Shown here piece by piece: positions 35,254-44,256 of a stretch of 64,000 nt of DNA. The first letter of the stretch is position 1. Each line of letters starts with the position of its first letter. The notes beneath the pieces were generated by a model. It searched no databases and had not been told where the DNA came from. It worked only from the letters and a program-made list of their open reading frames with translations. Source of the stretch: Burkholderia sp. FERM BP-3421 (GTDB lineage: Bacteria > Pseudomonadota > Gammaproteobacteria > Burkholderiales > Burkholderiaceae); assembly GCF_028657905.1 (NCBI RefSeq), contig NZ_CP117782.1, forward strand, positions 1,302,001 to 1,366,000. Direction: 5' to 3'. The translations under genes and the position numbers were made by a program.

Positions 35254-36213
35254 TTACTTCTTGGTGACGAGATCGACCGGCGTCTCGACGACGCCCGACA
35301 TTTCCGACTGTTTCTTGTGCTCGGCGATCGCCTTGAGCGCGGTGTCGATGCCGAACACCGCCTGCTTCGCCGCGTACTGATCGGCGGTGGCGAGCACGCG
35401 GCCGTCCTGCAGCATCGGCTTGATCGCGTTGATGTTGTCGTAGCCGACCACGTACACCTTGCCCTGCTTGCCGGCCGCGCGCACCGCGGACACCGCGCCG
35501 ATCGCCATGTTGTCGTTGCCGGCGAGGAGCGCCTTCAGGTTCGGGTATTCGTTCAGCATCGCCGACGCGACCGTGTTGCCCTTGTCGATCTCCCACTCGC
35601 CCGACTGCACCGACACGACCTTCGCGCCCGCCGCCTTCATCGCGTCCTGGAAGCCCGCGGTGCGCTGCTGCGCGTTGGTGGTCGTCGACACGCCTTCGAT
35701 GATCCCGACCTGGTCGCCCGACTTCAGCTTCTTGGCGAGGAAATCGCCGATCTTCTTCGCGCCCTTGCGATTGTCCGGGCCGACGAACGGCACGTTCAGG
35801 TGCTTCGACTTGAGCACGTCCGGATCGAGCCGGTTGTCGATGTTGACGACGATGATGCCCGCGTCGACCGCCTTCTTGACGACCGGCACGAGCGCCTTCG
35901 AATCGGCCGGCGCGAGCACGATCGCGTCGACCTTCGACACGATCATCTGCTCAACGATGCGGATCTGGTTCGCGGTGTCGGTCTCGTCCTTGATGCCGTT
36001 CGTGATCAGGTCGAACTGGCTGGCGTTGTGCTTCTGGTAATCCTTCGCGCCGGTCTCCATCGTCAGGAAAAACTCGTTCGCGAGCGACTTCATCACGAGC
36101 GCGACCTTCGGCTTGGGCGTGCTCTGCGCATGAGCGGCGGAAAACGGCGTGACGGCGGCGGCCACGCACAGAGCCGCGGCAGCCAGCACGCGACGACGGA
36201 GGGTGAATTCCAT
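35254..36213 (-). CDS. rbsB: Ribose ABC transporter periplasmic binding protein
   Basis: A 319-residue type I sugar-binding protein. The signal peptide ends near residue 29 (FSAAHA-QST). Typical blocks are VALVMKSLANEFFLTMETGAKDY, DAIVLAPADSKALVPVVKKA, VVNIDNRLD, and ALLAGNDNMAIGAVSAVR. AAGGAGA stands 5 bases before ATG 36213. First gene of rbsBACRK; ribose is the most likely substrate given the linked ribokinase. Confidence 0.92.
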   Translation of the reverse strand: MEFTLRRRVLAAAALCVAAAVTPFSAAHAQSTPKPKVALVMKSLANEFFLTMETGAKDYQKHNASQFDLITNGIKDETDTANQIRIVEQMIVSKVDAIVLAPADSKALVPVVKKAVDAGIIVVNIDNRLDPDVLKSKHLNVPFVGPDNRKGAKKIGDFLAKKLKSGDQVGIIEGVSTTTNAQQRTAGFQDAMKAAGAKVVSVQSGEWEIDKGNTVASAMLNEYPNLKALLAGNDNMAIGAVSAVRAAGKQGKVYVVGYDNINAIKPMLQDGRVLATADQYAAKQAVFGIDTALKAIAEHKKQSEMSGVVETPVDLVTKK

Positions 36214-36267
36214 GCAGTTCTCCTTGCAAGGTGTGCCCGGCTGGACCGGGTGTCGTTTTAATGTTGA

Positions 36268-36279
36268 GCAAACGTTTGC
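36268..36279. promoter_or_regulatory. LacI-type operator upstream of rbsB
   Basis: GCAAACGTTTGC is a perfect 12-bp palindrome with the central CG typical of LacI/GalR sites, 55 bp before the rbsB start. A second weaker match with AAGCGCTT lies near 36400-36408. Confidence 0.75.
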
Positions 36280-36698
36280 GCGCGATAGCCCGACAATCAG
36301 GGGGTGGCATTGAATTCGACTTGGAGTCCCTGCGGAAAAGGTTGGCACCATCCCGTGATTACGCGCGCCGCGCGCCCCGGCCCCGTCTGACGGGTCTCGG
36401 GAAGCGCTTATGCTGACCTTTTCCCGCGTTTCGCGCAACGAAATCGACACAAATCTAGGGTTTATGCGGAGAAACGACTTCAGCTCCGTCGCACACCCGT
36501 CGCCATATAAATCAAACTTGTCTGATTTCGATTAAAAGACCCCGAGATTGCCGGCTCGGGTTGCCCTTCACGGCCCCGGGCGGCTCCCGCGGCTTGTCGC
36601 GTGGGACGCCCGGCCGGTCAGGATGGGGGGATGAAGCCGGCGAAGTCGCGCTGTCACGGCCCCGCCTCCCTGCGTCGACCGTCGGCCTGGCGGAACGA
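36280..36698. other. Promoter region of rbsB and following gene-free DNA
   Basis: No gene is supported. The segment holds the ribose promoter region on its left side, an AT-rich portion around 36440-36535 and the terminator-like hairpin at 36531-36560. Short open frames here have no family resemblance. Confidence 0.4.
36531..36560 (-). terminator. Candidate minus-strand terminator
   Basis: CCCGAG (36541-36546) pairs with CTCGGG (36555-36560) around 8 bases; on the minus strand it is followed by GTCTTTTAAT. It would end transcripts coming from the protease gene 440 bp upstream. Confidence 0.5.
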
Positions 36699-36850
36699 CG
36701 GCACGTTCGTTTCCGGCTCAGCCCGCCCGACTTCGAGGCGTTGCTGTTCGAGCGCGGCGTAATGGTCCGCCACGAGACGATGCGCCGCTGACGCGGCCCA
36801 TGCGGCGCGGGTTTCGCCCACCGGATCGCGGCCGGGCGTCGCCAGCCCGT
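36699..36850 (+). pseudogene. IS6-family transposase remnant
   Basis: The plus frame reads FRLSPPDFEALLFERGVMVRHETMRR and then a TGA where the family has Trp, followed by CGAGFAHRI. This matches the N-terminal block of IS6-family transposases (RFxLSxRDVEELLxERGxxVSYETIRRWCxxFGxxFA). Only about 45 codons remain, the reading frame is interrupted, and the DDE catalytic part is absent. It is a relic of an insertion sequence beside the protease gene. Confidence 0.6.
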
Positions 36851-36998
36851 TTCCGCCGCGCGTTCGACAGGACAGCAGCGGCGACCGAGGAGAGAATCGC
36901 GCTGCGTCCTGGCGAAAGTGATTCAAACCGAGGATCGATGAAACCGCGCTGCGGTCTCCGCAGCGCTTCGTCGACCTATTCCCGGCACACGGTCGCGA

Positions 36999-39023
36999 CT
37001 ACTCGGTGATTGCGCGATACGCCTTGTCCGCCTGGACGAAGCCGGCCCCGCTCTCATTGTCGCGACCCGGGGTTCCCATATCCTGGGCGGTCTTGCGCAA
37101 CACGTCGTAGAGCTTCGCGGGCGTGGCCTGGGGCGCGGCCTGGCGCAGCAGCGCCGCGACCGCGGCAAGGTGGGGCGCCGCCGCCGACGTCCCGAAGAAT
37201 TGCTGCGGATAGGCGTGGTAGTAGCGGCAGCTCAGGTTGTAGACGCCGAATCCTTTCGCGCTGTCAGGCTCCTTCCCGCCGAAGAACACCGAGCTCGCGC
37301 CGTCAGGTCCGACGAGATCCGGCTTGTTGTCGAGGTAAGCGCGGTCGAAAGGCCGGCCGTCGTTGTCGAACACCATCAGGCCGCCGCCGTGCGACGAGAA
37401 ATTCTCGAGCTTCGCCGCGGTCAACGCGGGATCGCATTGAGGCGTATTCAGGTAGTCGGCCGCGCCCGCCGCGATCGCGTTCGGTGAGAGCGCGTGCCCA
37501 TAGATGGACGCATCGGCGGTGCCGAAGCGATCGAGCACGACCTTGCCCCCCGTGAGCAGGCGGACGCGCCGGGGCGCCGGGCCGTCGAGCAACAGGATCC
37601 GCAAGGTCGCGGCGGACTCGCTGCCGACCAACTGGCTGCGCACGATGGCTTGCTGCCCGATGACCGACGCATCCGAGCACGAAGGATAGGTTCGCCCCTG
37701 GTACGTTACCTTGAGCGGCTTGCCGTTGCGATCGCCCAGGCAGAACTGGAGCGAACTGGCGCTGTTGTCGATCGGTTGATCCCAATACAGGCTGAAATTG
37801 AACGGCCACAGCGGCGCGTCGGAGAACTGTTTGACCGAATGAATCGGGATGACGTACAGCTTGGCTTTCCCCGCAGGATCGAAATCGAGCGGGCGACCAG
37901 GGGTGCCGGTGCCGTTCGGGTCCATCGGCTGATCCGAGAATTGCGCCGAATTGTTCACGTAGTTGGTATTCGCGGAACCCAGGGCGGCGTTGCCCGCCGC
38001 GCTGAAATAGGCCACACCGCGGTTCCTGACGACATGGTCGATCGCCGCGCCGACGATACCCGACTGAAAGGCCGGTTCATCGAAATAACCGATGTCGTCG
38101 ACGATCACCTGCGCGCCGCCGCCCGCTACGCCCTGCGCATCGGTCTTGTTCCTGGGCAGGGCCAGCGTTTCGATGCCCTGGGCAAAATCGGCAATGCCTT
38201 CCCACGCGGTATAGAACGCAATGTTGGCGCCGGGCGCGACGTCATGGACGATTTCCGCCATCGCGCGTCCTTCGTCTCCGGTACCGGCATTCAGGCAATC
38301 CGAGGCGTCCTTCAGGATTCGGATCCTGCCGTTGCCCGGCAGGTCGCCGGTCGCGATGTCGTCCTCCATGGTGTCCTGGCGGCCGAAGTTCGCGACGTAA
38401 TCCGCATCCTGGTTGAGTTGCTTGTTGCAGTTGAACGAGTCGGACAGAATCCCGACCGTGATCCCCTTTCCGTTCAACGCACTCCCTTGCTTGCCGAGCG
38501 CTTGCCTGAGCGAGCGGCTCAGTTGAGCGTAGTCCCCCTGCCCCTGAACGGAACCCGAGCGGGTGGCCCTGGCCACTTTGTTGATGCGCTTGATGTCCTG
38601 AATGGCGGCCGCCTGGTCGATTTTCGAGACGGGAAGACGGCCGCTGATGTAGTTGCCGTAGACCGCGATGGTCTTGAACCCGAGGCGTTCGAGCTGGGCC
38701 ACCGTCTGCTGCACGTTCTGGTGAGCGATGACGTCGACGCTGATGTATTGCTCCGCTTGAGGCGCCGAGCTGCCGGCGTTTCTTGCCGCCTGGGCGCGCT
38801 GCGACGATGCGCTCAGATTCGTCAAGGCCGGGTCGAGCTTGGCGGTATTGTTCTGGATGCGTTCCTTGACCGATTGACCGGACGGCATGGATTCCAACGC
38901 TTGGGACAAGGTCGCGGACGCCCCGTCGGCAGGGGACGCGGACTGCGCGCTCGCGGCAAGGGAAAGCGTTCCGAGCGAAGCAATCAACATTGCGGCGGCG
39001 GTATTCGTATTGATTGGTTTCAT
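36999..39023 (-). CDS. Secreted subtilase-like peptidase with Glu in the His position
   Basis: A 674-residue exported protein with a signal peptide ending near residue 26 (LAASAQS). The peptidase core shows D195 (GILSDSF), the nucleophile S613 (FFGTSAAAPHLAAVAALL) and an AAGN segment near residue 346. Where subtilisins have HGTHV, this protein has E251-GRAM followed by AEIVHDVAPGA. The triad would be Asp-Glu-Ser rather than Asp-His-Ser, a variant also seen in other bacterial S8-like proteins. An N-terminal 150-residue region may act as propeptide. It is flanked by gene-free DNA and the IS6 remnant; base composition is somewhat less GC-rich than its neighbours. Confidence 0.8.
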   Translation of the reverse strand: MKPINTNTAAAMLIASLGTLSLAASAQSASPADGASATLSQALESMPSGQSVKERIQNNTAKLDPALTNLSASSQRAQAARNAGSSAPQAEQYISVDVIAHQNVQQTVAQLERLGFKTIAVYGNYISGRLPVSKIDQAAAIQDIKRINKVARATRSGSVQGQGDYAQLSRSLRQALGKQGSALNGKGITVGILSDSFNCNKQLNQDADYVANFGRQDTMEDDIATGDLPGNGRIRILKDASDCLNAGTGDEGRAMAEIVHDVAPGANIAFYTAWEGIADFAQGIETLALPRNKTDAQGVAGGGAQVIVDDIGYFDEPAFQSGIVGAAIDHVVRNRGVAYFSAAGNAALGSANTNYVNNSAQFSDQPMDPNGTGTPGRPLDFDPAGKAKLYVIPIHSVKQFSDAPLWPFNFSLYWDQPIDNSASSLQFCLGDRNGKPLKVTYQGRTYPSCSDASVIGQQAIVRSQLVGSESAATLRILLLDGPAPRRVRLLTGGKVVLDRFGTADASIYGHALSPNAIAAGAADYLNTPQCDPALTAAKLENFSSHGGGLMVFDNDGRPFDRAYLDNKPDLVGPDGASSVFFGGKEPDSAKGFGVYNLSCRYYHAYPQQFFGTSAAAPHLAAVAALLRQAAPQATPAKLYDVLRKTAQDMGTPGRDNESGAGFVQADKAYRAITE

Positions 39024-40082
39024 AAATTGATATCCGAATCAAATTGCTTGATAGATAGCGGCGGCGATGCGCATCCATTCGGCGCAATGCAGGTCGATCA
39101 AGCAGGGACGATGAAATTCCATCGAGGGCGAATGACACGAGCACAGGCACGGAAAGCCCGTCTCGATGCCGGAGCCTCGAATCGGAAGCGCGCAGTCACG
39201 GCTTGCGGCAACGCAATCGGCCGCAATCCTCCCTCGCCGTGCGTGAATGGCGATGTGGAATGCGCGGGGGTATTTGGATAAGCCAGTGATTTACTAAGGC
39301 GATTTGTTCATGATCGATGGCCCTTTTGTTTACTGGATTTGATAAACACGTGATATATCGCAACGTGCATGCGCCGGCTTCTTGGTATGTCCGGCTTGCG
39401 GTTAAATATAATATGTAATTTTTAGTAATGGAACAAAAATATCGCTCGCCGCGAGTACCTCATTCAATTAAATCGCGCAGAGATTCAATTAAAAGAAAGT
39501 AAACCTATTCCGTAAGGTCGAACGATGATTTCGGATGACGAACGAAGGTGCGGGCGATCACGATGCACGGCGCACGTAGCGACGCTCGCGCCATCCAGGC
39601 GAACGGTCCTTCCCGGCCGGGTCCGGCCGGAAGACATCCCCTGCCCGGCGCCGACGAGCGCGTCGCGAATCCCGCGCGAGCGCGAGGCCCGCATGTCGCG
39701 CGTCCGTGCAGTGGCGCACGGCCACCGTCGTCAACAGCGTAGCGAGCGGCGTCTCGCATGTGCCCCGTTCGCGCGCGATGATCCTGTACTGCGACTTGCG
39801 CACGCTGCGCGCCAGCACGGCCGGCTCGCTTGATGTCAAGCGGCCGTAACTGACTGCCGGGGCTGGCCGGATCGTCGCGCCGCACGCGCGCTATGCGGCT
39901 GGCGGAAGGCCCGGGTGCAGCGCCAGCGCGAAATCGAACCAACCGGACAAGGCCCGCGACATGAGGGTGTCGCATCGACCCACTACGTTACGTCGACGCG
40001 CCCCGAGGCATTCGTCCGCCGAAGTCAAGCCGGGACATTTTGCGAAGTGAAGTGTGATCTCGGGCGATTTTTCAAGAAACCG
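39024..40082. other. Long gene-free stretch upstream of the protease
   Basis: About 1.1 kb without a gene I can support. 39024-39060 and 39290-39500 are AT-rich and presumably hold the protease promoter. 39520-40070 is GC-rich with several overlapping open frames on both strands but none has a recognisable domain, ribosome binding site or start context. It may be degraded coding DNA. Confidence 0.5.
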
Positions 40083-40102
40083 CCCGTTGCGAGCGGGATT
40101 TT
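40083..40102. terminator. Candidate terminator downstream of the cysB-like gene
   Basis: CCCGTT (40083-40088) and AGCGGG (40092-40097) form a stem with one G-T pair and a 3-base loop, followed by ATTTTAT on the plus strand and by GGTTTCTTG on the minus strand. It lies about 155 bp past the cysB-like stop. Confidence 0.4.
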
Positions 40103-40255
40103 ATGCTTGACGATCAACGAGATGAATTCGAACGGGATCGACTCGATGAGGGAAAGCTGCGCGTGCACGACGCGTCGCCCGCCGCTCGGCCACGCCGGTC
40201 GGCTGCGCGTCGCAGCGGGTCTTGCCGGACCGCGTGCGGCCCGGCGTGGCGCGCG

Positions 40256-41182
40256 TCAGGCGGCTTCGCGCAGCTGCCCGGCGATCTCCGCTTCCGTCAG
40301 GTGCGGCGCGAACATCTCGATCAGCCGGTAGGCATAGGCGCGCAGGAACGCGCCCTTGCGCAACCCGACCCGGGTCGTGCTCGCCTCGAACAGGTGCTGC
40401 GTGTCGAGCGCGACGAGCCCCGCGTCGCGCTGCGCGTCGTAGGCCATCGCGGCGACCACGCCGATGCCCATGCCCAGCTCGACGTAGGTCTTGATCACGT
40501 CGGCGTCGATCGCGGTCAGCACGACGTCGGGCACCGCGCCCGACTTTGCAAACGCCTGGTCGATGTGCGAGCGCCCGGTGAAGTCCTGGTCATAGGTGAT
40601 GATCGGATACTCGGCGATGTCGTCGAGCGAAAGATTCTGCCGGCCGACCAGCGGATGATCCTTCGGCACGACCACCACGTGGTGCCATGAATAGCACGGG
40701 AACGTGACGATATCCGGATAGCGGTCGAGCGCCTCGGTCGAGATGCCGAGGTCCGCCTCGCCGCTCAGGATCATCTGCGCGATCTGCTGCGGGCTGCCCT
40801 GGCGCAGCGCCAGATGCACCTTCGGGTAGACCTCGGTGAACTGGCGGATCACCTTCGGCAGCGCGTAGCGCGCCTGCGTGTGGGTGGTCGCGACGACGAG
40901 ATGGCCGCTGTCCTGGTCCGCATACTGGCGCGCCACCCGGCGCAGGTTCTCGGCGTCGAGCAGCATGCGCTCGATCAACTGGTGCACCGCCTTGCCCGGC
41001 TCGGTCAGCCCGGTCAGGCGTTTGCCGCGCCGGATGAAGATGTCGACGCCCAGCTCGTCCTCGAGATCCTTGATCTGCTTCGAGACGCCCGACTGCGACG
41101 TGTAGAGCACGTTCGCGACTTCGGTCAGGTTCATGTTCTGGCGCACGGCCTCGCGCACGAAGCGCAGTTGCTGGAAATTCAT
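40256..41182 (-). CDS. cysB: CysB-type LysR regulator of sulfur assimilation
   Basis: A 308-residue LysR-family regulator of the CysB/Cbl group. The N-terminal helix-turn-helix (FQQLRFVREAVRQNMNLTEVANVLYTSQSGVSKQIKDLEDELG) is very close to CysB. The effector domain shows TTHTQARYALP and later GMGIGVVAAMAYDAQRDAGL, as in CysB proteins that sense acetylserine. It is encoded right after the sulfate transporter genes, 55 bp after cysA, and could be on the same message. CysB versus Cbl cannot be separated by inspection. Confidence 0.88.
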   Translation of the reverse strand: MNFQQLRFVREAVRQNMNLTEVANVLYTSQSGVSKQIKDLEDELGVDIFIRRGKRLTGLTEPGKAVHQLIERMLLDAENLRRVARQYADQDSGHLVVATTHTQARYALPKVIRQFTEVYPKVHLALRQGSPQQIAQMILSGEADLGISTEALDRYPDIVTFPCYSWHHVVVVPKDHPLVGRQNLSLDDIAEYPIITYDQDFTGRSHIDQAFAKSGAVPDVVLTAIDADVIKTYVELGMGIGVVAAMAYDAQRDAGLVALDTQHLFEASTTRVGLRKGAFLRAYAYRLIEMFAPHLTEAEIAGQLREAA

Positions 41183-41237
41183 GGGTAAGCCTCTTTCCTA
41201 GGCGATTATCGTTGTTGGTCTGGACTGCCTGTTGAAT

Positions 41238-42299
41238 TCATTGCGCCGGAAACACGCGCACCGCGCGCGGCACCACCGTCGCGCCGTCGCCGACCTCGAG
41301 CGACAGCGCGCGCCACGCGTCGCGGTCCAGCTCCGCCTCGAGCAGACGGCCCGCGGCGCGCGTGTGCAACTCGACCCGCACCGAGCCGCCGAGCGGCACC
41401 ACGCGACGCACGTCGACCGCGATGCCGTCCTGCCGCGCATCCGCGCGCGGCACCAATTGAAGATCGTGCGGCCGCACGAACGCGAACGCGGGGCCGGCGA
41501 AATCCGCATCGACCGCGATCGGCGCGGCCGCGCCGTCGGCGACGAAGCCCTGGCCGCCGACCGTGCCCGACAGCCGGTTCGCCGCGCCCAGGAACTCGTA
41601 GACGAACGCGCTTTGGGGATGATCGTATACCTGCTGCGGGCTGCCGACCTGCTCGACCCGGCCGTGATTCAGCACGACGATGCGATCGGCGACCTCGAGC
41701 GCCTCCTCCTGGTCGTGCGTGACGAAGATCGTCGAGATGTGCAGGTCGTCGTGCAGACGCCGCAGCCAGCTGCGCAGCTCCTTGCGCACCTTCGCGTCGA
41801 GCGCGCCGAACGGCTCGTCGAGCAGCAGCACCTTCGGCTCGACCGCGAGCGCGCGCGCGAGCGCGATGCGTTGCCGCTGGCCGCCCGACAGCTCGGACGG
41901 ATAGCGCTCGGCGAGCCAGTCGAGCTGCACCAGCTGCAACAGTTCGTGCACCTTGGCGCGGATCACGGCGTCCGACGGCCGCTCGCGGCGCGGCTTCACG
42001 CGCAGCCCGAACGCGACGTTCTCGAACACCGTCATGTGGCGGAACAGCGCGTAGTGCTGGAACACGAAGCCGACCTGCCGCTCGCGCGCGCCGACCGACG
42101 CGACGTCGAGGCCCTGCAGCACGACCTGGCCGCCGTCCGCGTATTCGAGCCCGGCGATCACGCGCAGCAGCGTGGTCTTGCCGCAGCCGGACGGCCCGAG
42201 CAGCGCGACCAGCTCGCCGGGCGGGAAATCGAGCGAAACGTGGTCGAGCGCGGTGAAGTCGCCGAAGCGCTTGTGCAGATTACGTACGGTGATGCCCAT
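41238..42299 (-). CDS. cysA: Sulfate/thiosulfate ABC transporter ATP-binding protein
   Basis: A 353-residue ABC ATPase. Walker A is GPSGCGKTT at residues 34-42, the signature LSGGQRQR near 135, Walker B LLLDEPFGALD and the switch His in VTHDQEEALE. The C-terminal third is the TOBE-like regulatory region (FVRPHDLQL). ATG 42299 (MGITVRNLHKRFGDFTALD) is the conserved CysA start. It follows cysW by 13 bp. Confidence 0.94.
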   Translation of the reverse strand: MGITVRNLHKRFGDFTALDHVSLDFPPGELVALLGPSGCGKTTLLRVIAGLEYADGGQVVLQGLDVASVGARERQVGFVFQHYALFRHMTVFENVAFGLRVKPRRERPSDAVIRAKVHELLQLVQLDWLAERYPSELSGGQRQRIALARALAVEPKVLLLDEPFGALDAKVRKELRSWLRRLHDDLHISTIFVTHDQEEALEVADRIVVLNHGRVEQVGSPQQVYDHPQSAFVYEFLGAANRLSGTVGGQGFVADGAAAPIAVDADFAGPAFAFVRPHDLQLVPRADARQDGIAVDVRRVVPLGGSVRVELHTRAAGRLLEAELDRDAWRALSLEVGDGATVVPRAVRVFPAQ

Positions 42300-42312
42300 C
42301 TGGTGTGCCTCT

Positions 42313-43263
42313 TTACGGATTCGACGATGCGGTGACGGGGCCGGCATGCGCGGGGGCGGCGTCGCGCGCGCCCGCGAGTTCGGCCGACAGGTGGCGCTCG
42401 GCGAGCAGCTTGAGCGCGAGCGTCACGAGCGCGAGCAGTGCGAGCACCGACGCGACCGCGAACGCGGCGGCGAAGTTGTATTCGTTGTAGAGAATCTCGA
42501 CGTGCAGCGGCATCGTGTCGGTCTGGCCGCGAATGTGGCCGGACACCACCGACACCGCGCCGAATTCGCCCATCGCGCGCGCATTGCACAGGATCACGCC
42601 GTACAGCAGCCCCCACTTCACGTTCGGCAGCGTCACGCGGCGGAAGATCTGCCAGCCCGACGCGCCCAGCACGCGCGCGGCCTCCTCCTCGTCGGCGCCC
42701 TGCGCCTGCATCAGCGGGATCAGCTCGCGCGCGACGAACGGGAAGGTCACGAAGATCGTCGCGAGCACGATGCCGGGCACGGCGAAGATGATCTGCACGT
42801 CATGCGCCTGGAGCCAGGGGCCGAACCAGCCCTGCGCGCCGAACAGCAGCACGTAGATGAGGCCGGAGATCACCGGCGACACCGAGAACGGCAGGTCGAT
42901 CAGCGTCGTCAGGAGCGCCTTGCCGCGGAATTCGAACTTCGCGATCGCCCACGATGCGCATACGCCGAACACGAGGTTGAGCGGCACCGCGATCAGCGCG
43001 ACCGTCAGCGTGAGCTTGATGGCCGACCAGGCGTCCGGATCGGCGAGCGCGTCGAGATAGAAGCCGACGCCCTTGCGCAGCGCTTCGACGAACACGGCGG
43101 CGAGCGGCACGACGAGAAACAGCGCGAGGAACAGCAGCGCGCTGCCGGTCAGCAGCCAGCGCACCGCGCGCGATTCGCTGACGGGATCGAGCCGGCGCGC
43201 GGCGCGGCGGGCGGCGTCGGCCGCGGGTGGGGTGGGCAGCACGGCGGTGGTCTCCCGGGTCAT
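42313..43263 (-). CDS. cysW: Sulfate/thiosulfate ABC transporter permease
   Basis: A 316-residue permease with six membrane segments and the EAA loop EEEAARVLGASGWQIFRRVTLPNVKWG. Other CysW marks are DLPFSVSPVISGLIYVLLFGAQGW and SGHIRGQTDTMPLHVEILYNEY. Its ATG overlaps the cysT stop by four bases. Confidence 0.94.
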   Translation of the reverse strand: MTRETTAVLPTPPAADAARRAARRLDPVSESRAVRWLLTGSALLFLALFLVVPLAAVFVEALRKGVGFYLDALADPDAWSAIKLTLTVALIAVPLNLVFGVCASWAIAKFEFRGKALLTTLIDLPFSVSPVISGLIYVLLFGAQGWFGPWLQAHDVQIIFAVPGIVLATIFVTFPFVARELIPLMQAQGADEEEAARVLGASGWQIFRRVTLPNVKWGLLYGVILCNARAMGEFGAVSVVSGHIRGQTDTMPLHVEILYNEYNFAAAFAVASVLALLALVTLALKLLAERHLSAELAGARDAAPAHAGPVTASSNP

Positions 43264-44144
43264 TGCGCGGCTCCCGTCGCCAGCGCGGCCGGCGCCGGGC
43301 CGCCCGCGCCGCGGCGCGTACGGCGTTGCAGATACCACTGCAGCGTATTGATCAGCAGCAGCATCAGGAACGAGACGACCAGCATCACGACCGCGATCGC
43401 GGTCGCCCCCGCGTAGTCGTACTGTTCGAGCTTGGTGATGATCAGGAGCGAGGTGATTTCCGACTTCATCGGCACGTTGCCGGCGATGAAGATCACCGAG
43501 CCGTATTCGCCGAGCGCGCGCGCGAACGCGAGCGCGAAGCCCGTCAGCAGCGCGGGCGTCACGGCGGGCAGCACGACCCGGCGGAACGTGAGCCAGCGCG
43601 ACGCGCCGAGGCACGCGGCCGCCTCCTCCTGCTCGCGTTCGAAATCCTCGAGCACCGGCTGCACGGTGCGCACGACGAACGGCAGCCCGATGAAGGTCAG
43701 CGCGACCAGCACGCCGAACGGCGTGAACGCGACCTTGATGCCGAACGGCGCGAGGTACTGGCCGATCCAGCCGTTGCTCGCATACACGGCCGCGAGCGAG
43801 ATGCCCGCGACCGAGGTCGGCAGCGCGAACGGCAGGTCGACGATCGCATCGACGACCCGCTTGAACGGGAACGTGTAGCGCACCAGCACCCACGCCACGA
43901 GAAAGCCGAACACCGCGTTGATCAGCGCGCCGCCCAGCGCGGCCGTGAAGGTCAGCCGGTACGACGCGAGCACGCGCGGCGAGGTGGTCGCCGCGACGAA
44001 CTGCGGCCAGCTCAGCGTCGCGGTTTTCAGGAAGGTGGCGGCGAGCGGAATCAGCACCACGAGGCTCAGATAGGCCACCGTGATGCCGAGCGTCACGCCG
44101 AATCCGGGCAACGCGCTCGGCTTGCGGAAGGTGAACGTCGTCAT
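43260..44144 (-). CDS. cysT: Sulfate/thiosulfate ABC transporter permease
   Basis: A 294-residue permease (also called CysU) with DLPFALPTSVAGISLAAVY, TFIGLPFVVRTVQPVLED and EEEAAACLGASRWLTFRRVVLPAV as EAA loop. ATG 44144 is the start (MTTFTFRKPSALPGFG); the long upstream open frame is not used. Translationally coupled to cysW. Confidence 0.94.
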   Translation of the reverse strand: MTTFTFRKPSALPGFGVTLGITVAYLSLVVLIPLAATFLKTATLSWPQFVAATTSPRVLASYRLTFTAALGGALINAVFGFLVAWVLVRYTFPFKRVVDAIVDLPFALPTSVAGISLAAVYASNGWIGQYLAPFGIKVAFTPFGVLVALTFIGLPFVVRTVQPVLEDFEREQEEAAACLGASRWLTFRRVVLPAVTPALLTGFALAFARALGEYGSVIFIAGNVPMKSEITSLLIITKLEQYDYAGATAIAVVMLVVSFLMLLLINTLQWYLQRRTRRGAGGPAPAALATGAAQ

Positions 44145-44181
44145 GCGTCTTGCGGTTCCAGGGTCATGCACATGGGATTCA

Positions 44182-44218
44182 CGCCGACAGGCGCGCCTTG
44201 CGGGCGCGCCTGTCGGCG
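44182..44218 (-). terminator. Intercistronic hairpin between sbp and cysT
   Basis: A perfect 16-bp stem (44182-44197 with 44203-44218) with a 5-base loop and no U-run, between the binding-protein stop and the permease start. Likely a 3' stabiliser or partial terminator that favours binding-protein synthesis. Confidence 0.65.
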
Positions 44219-44256
44219 GTTCGATGGGTCGGCGGCGTCGCGCGCCGCCGGCTCGC

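Noticed and set aside
36654..36926. A 90-codon minus-strand frame in the gap after rbsB
   Set aside because: No domain and no ribosome binding site; the opposite strand carries the IS6 remnant, which explains the open frame.
39505..39975. A 156-codon minus-strand frame in the gene-free stretch
   Set aside because: It lacks a recognisable domain, and several frames on both strands are equally open, as expected for GC-rich DNA.
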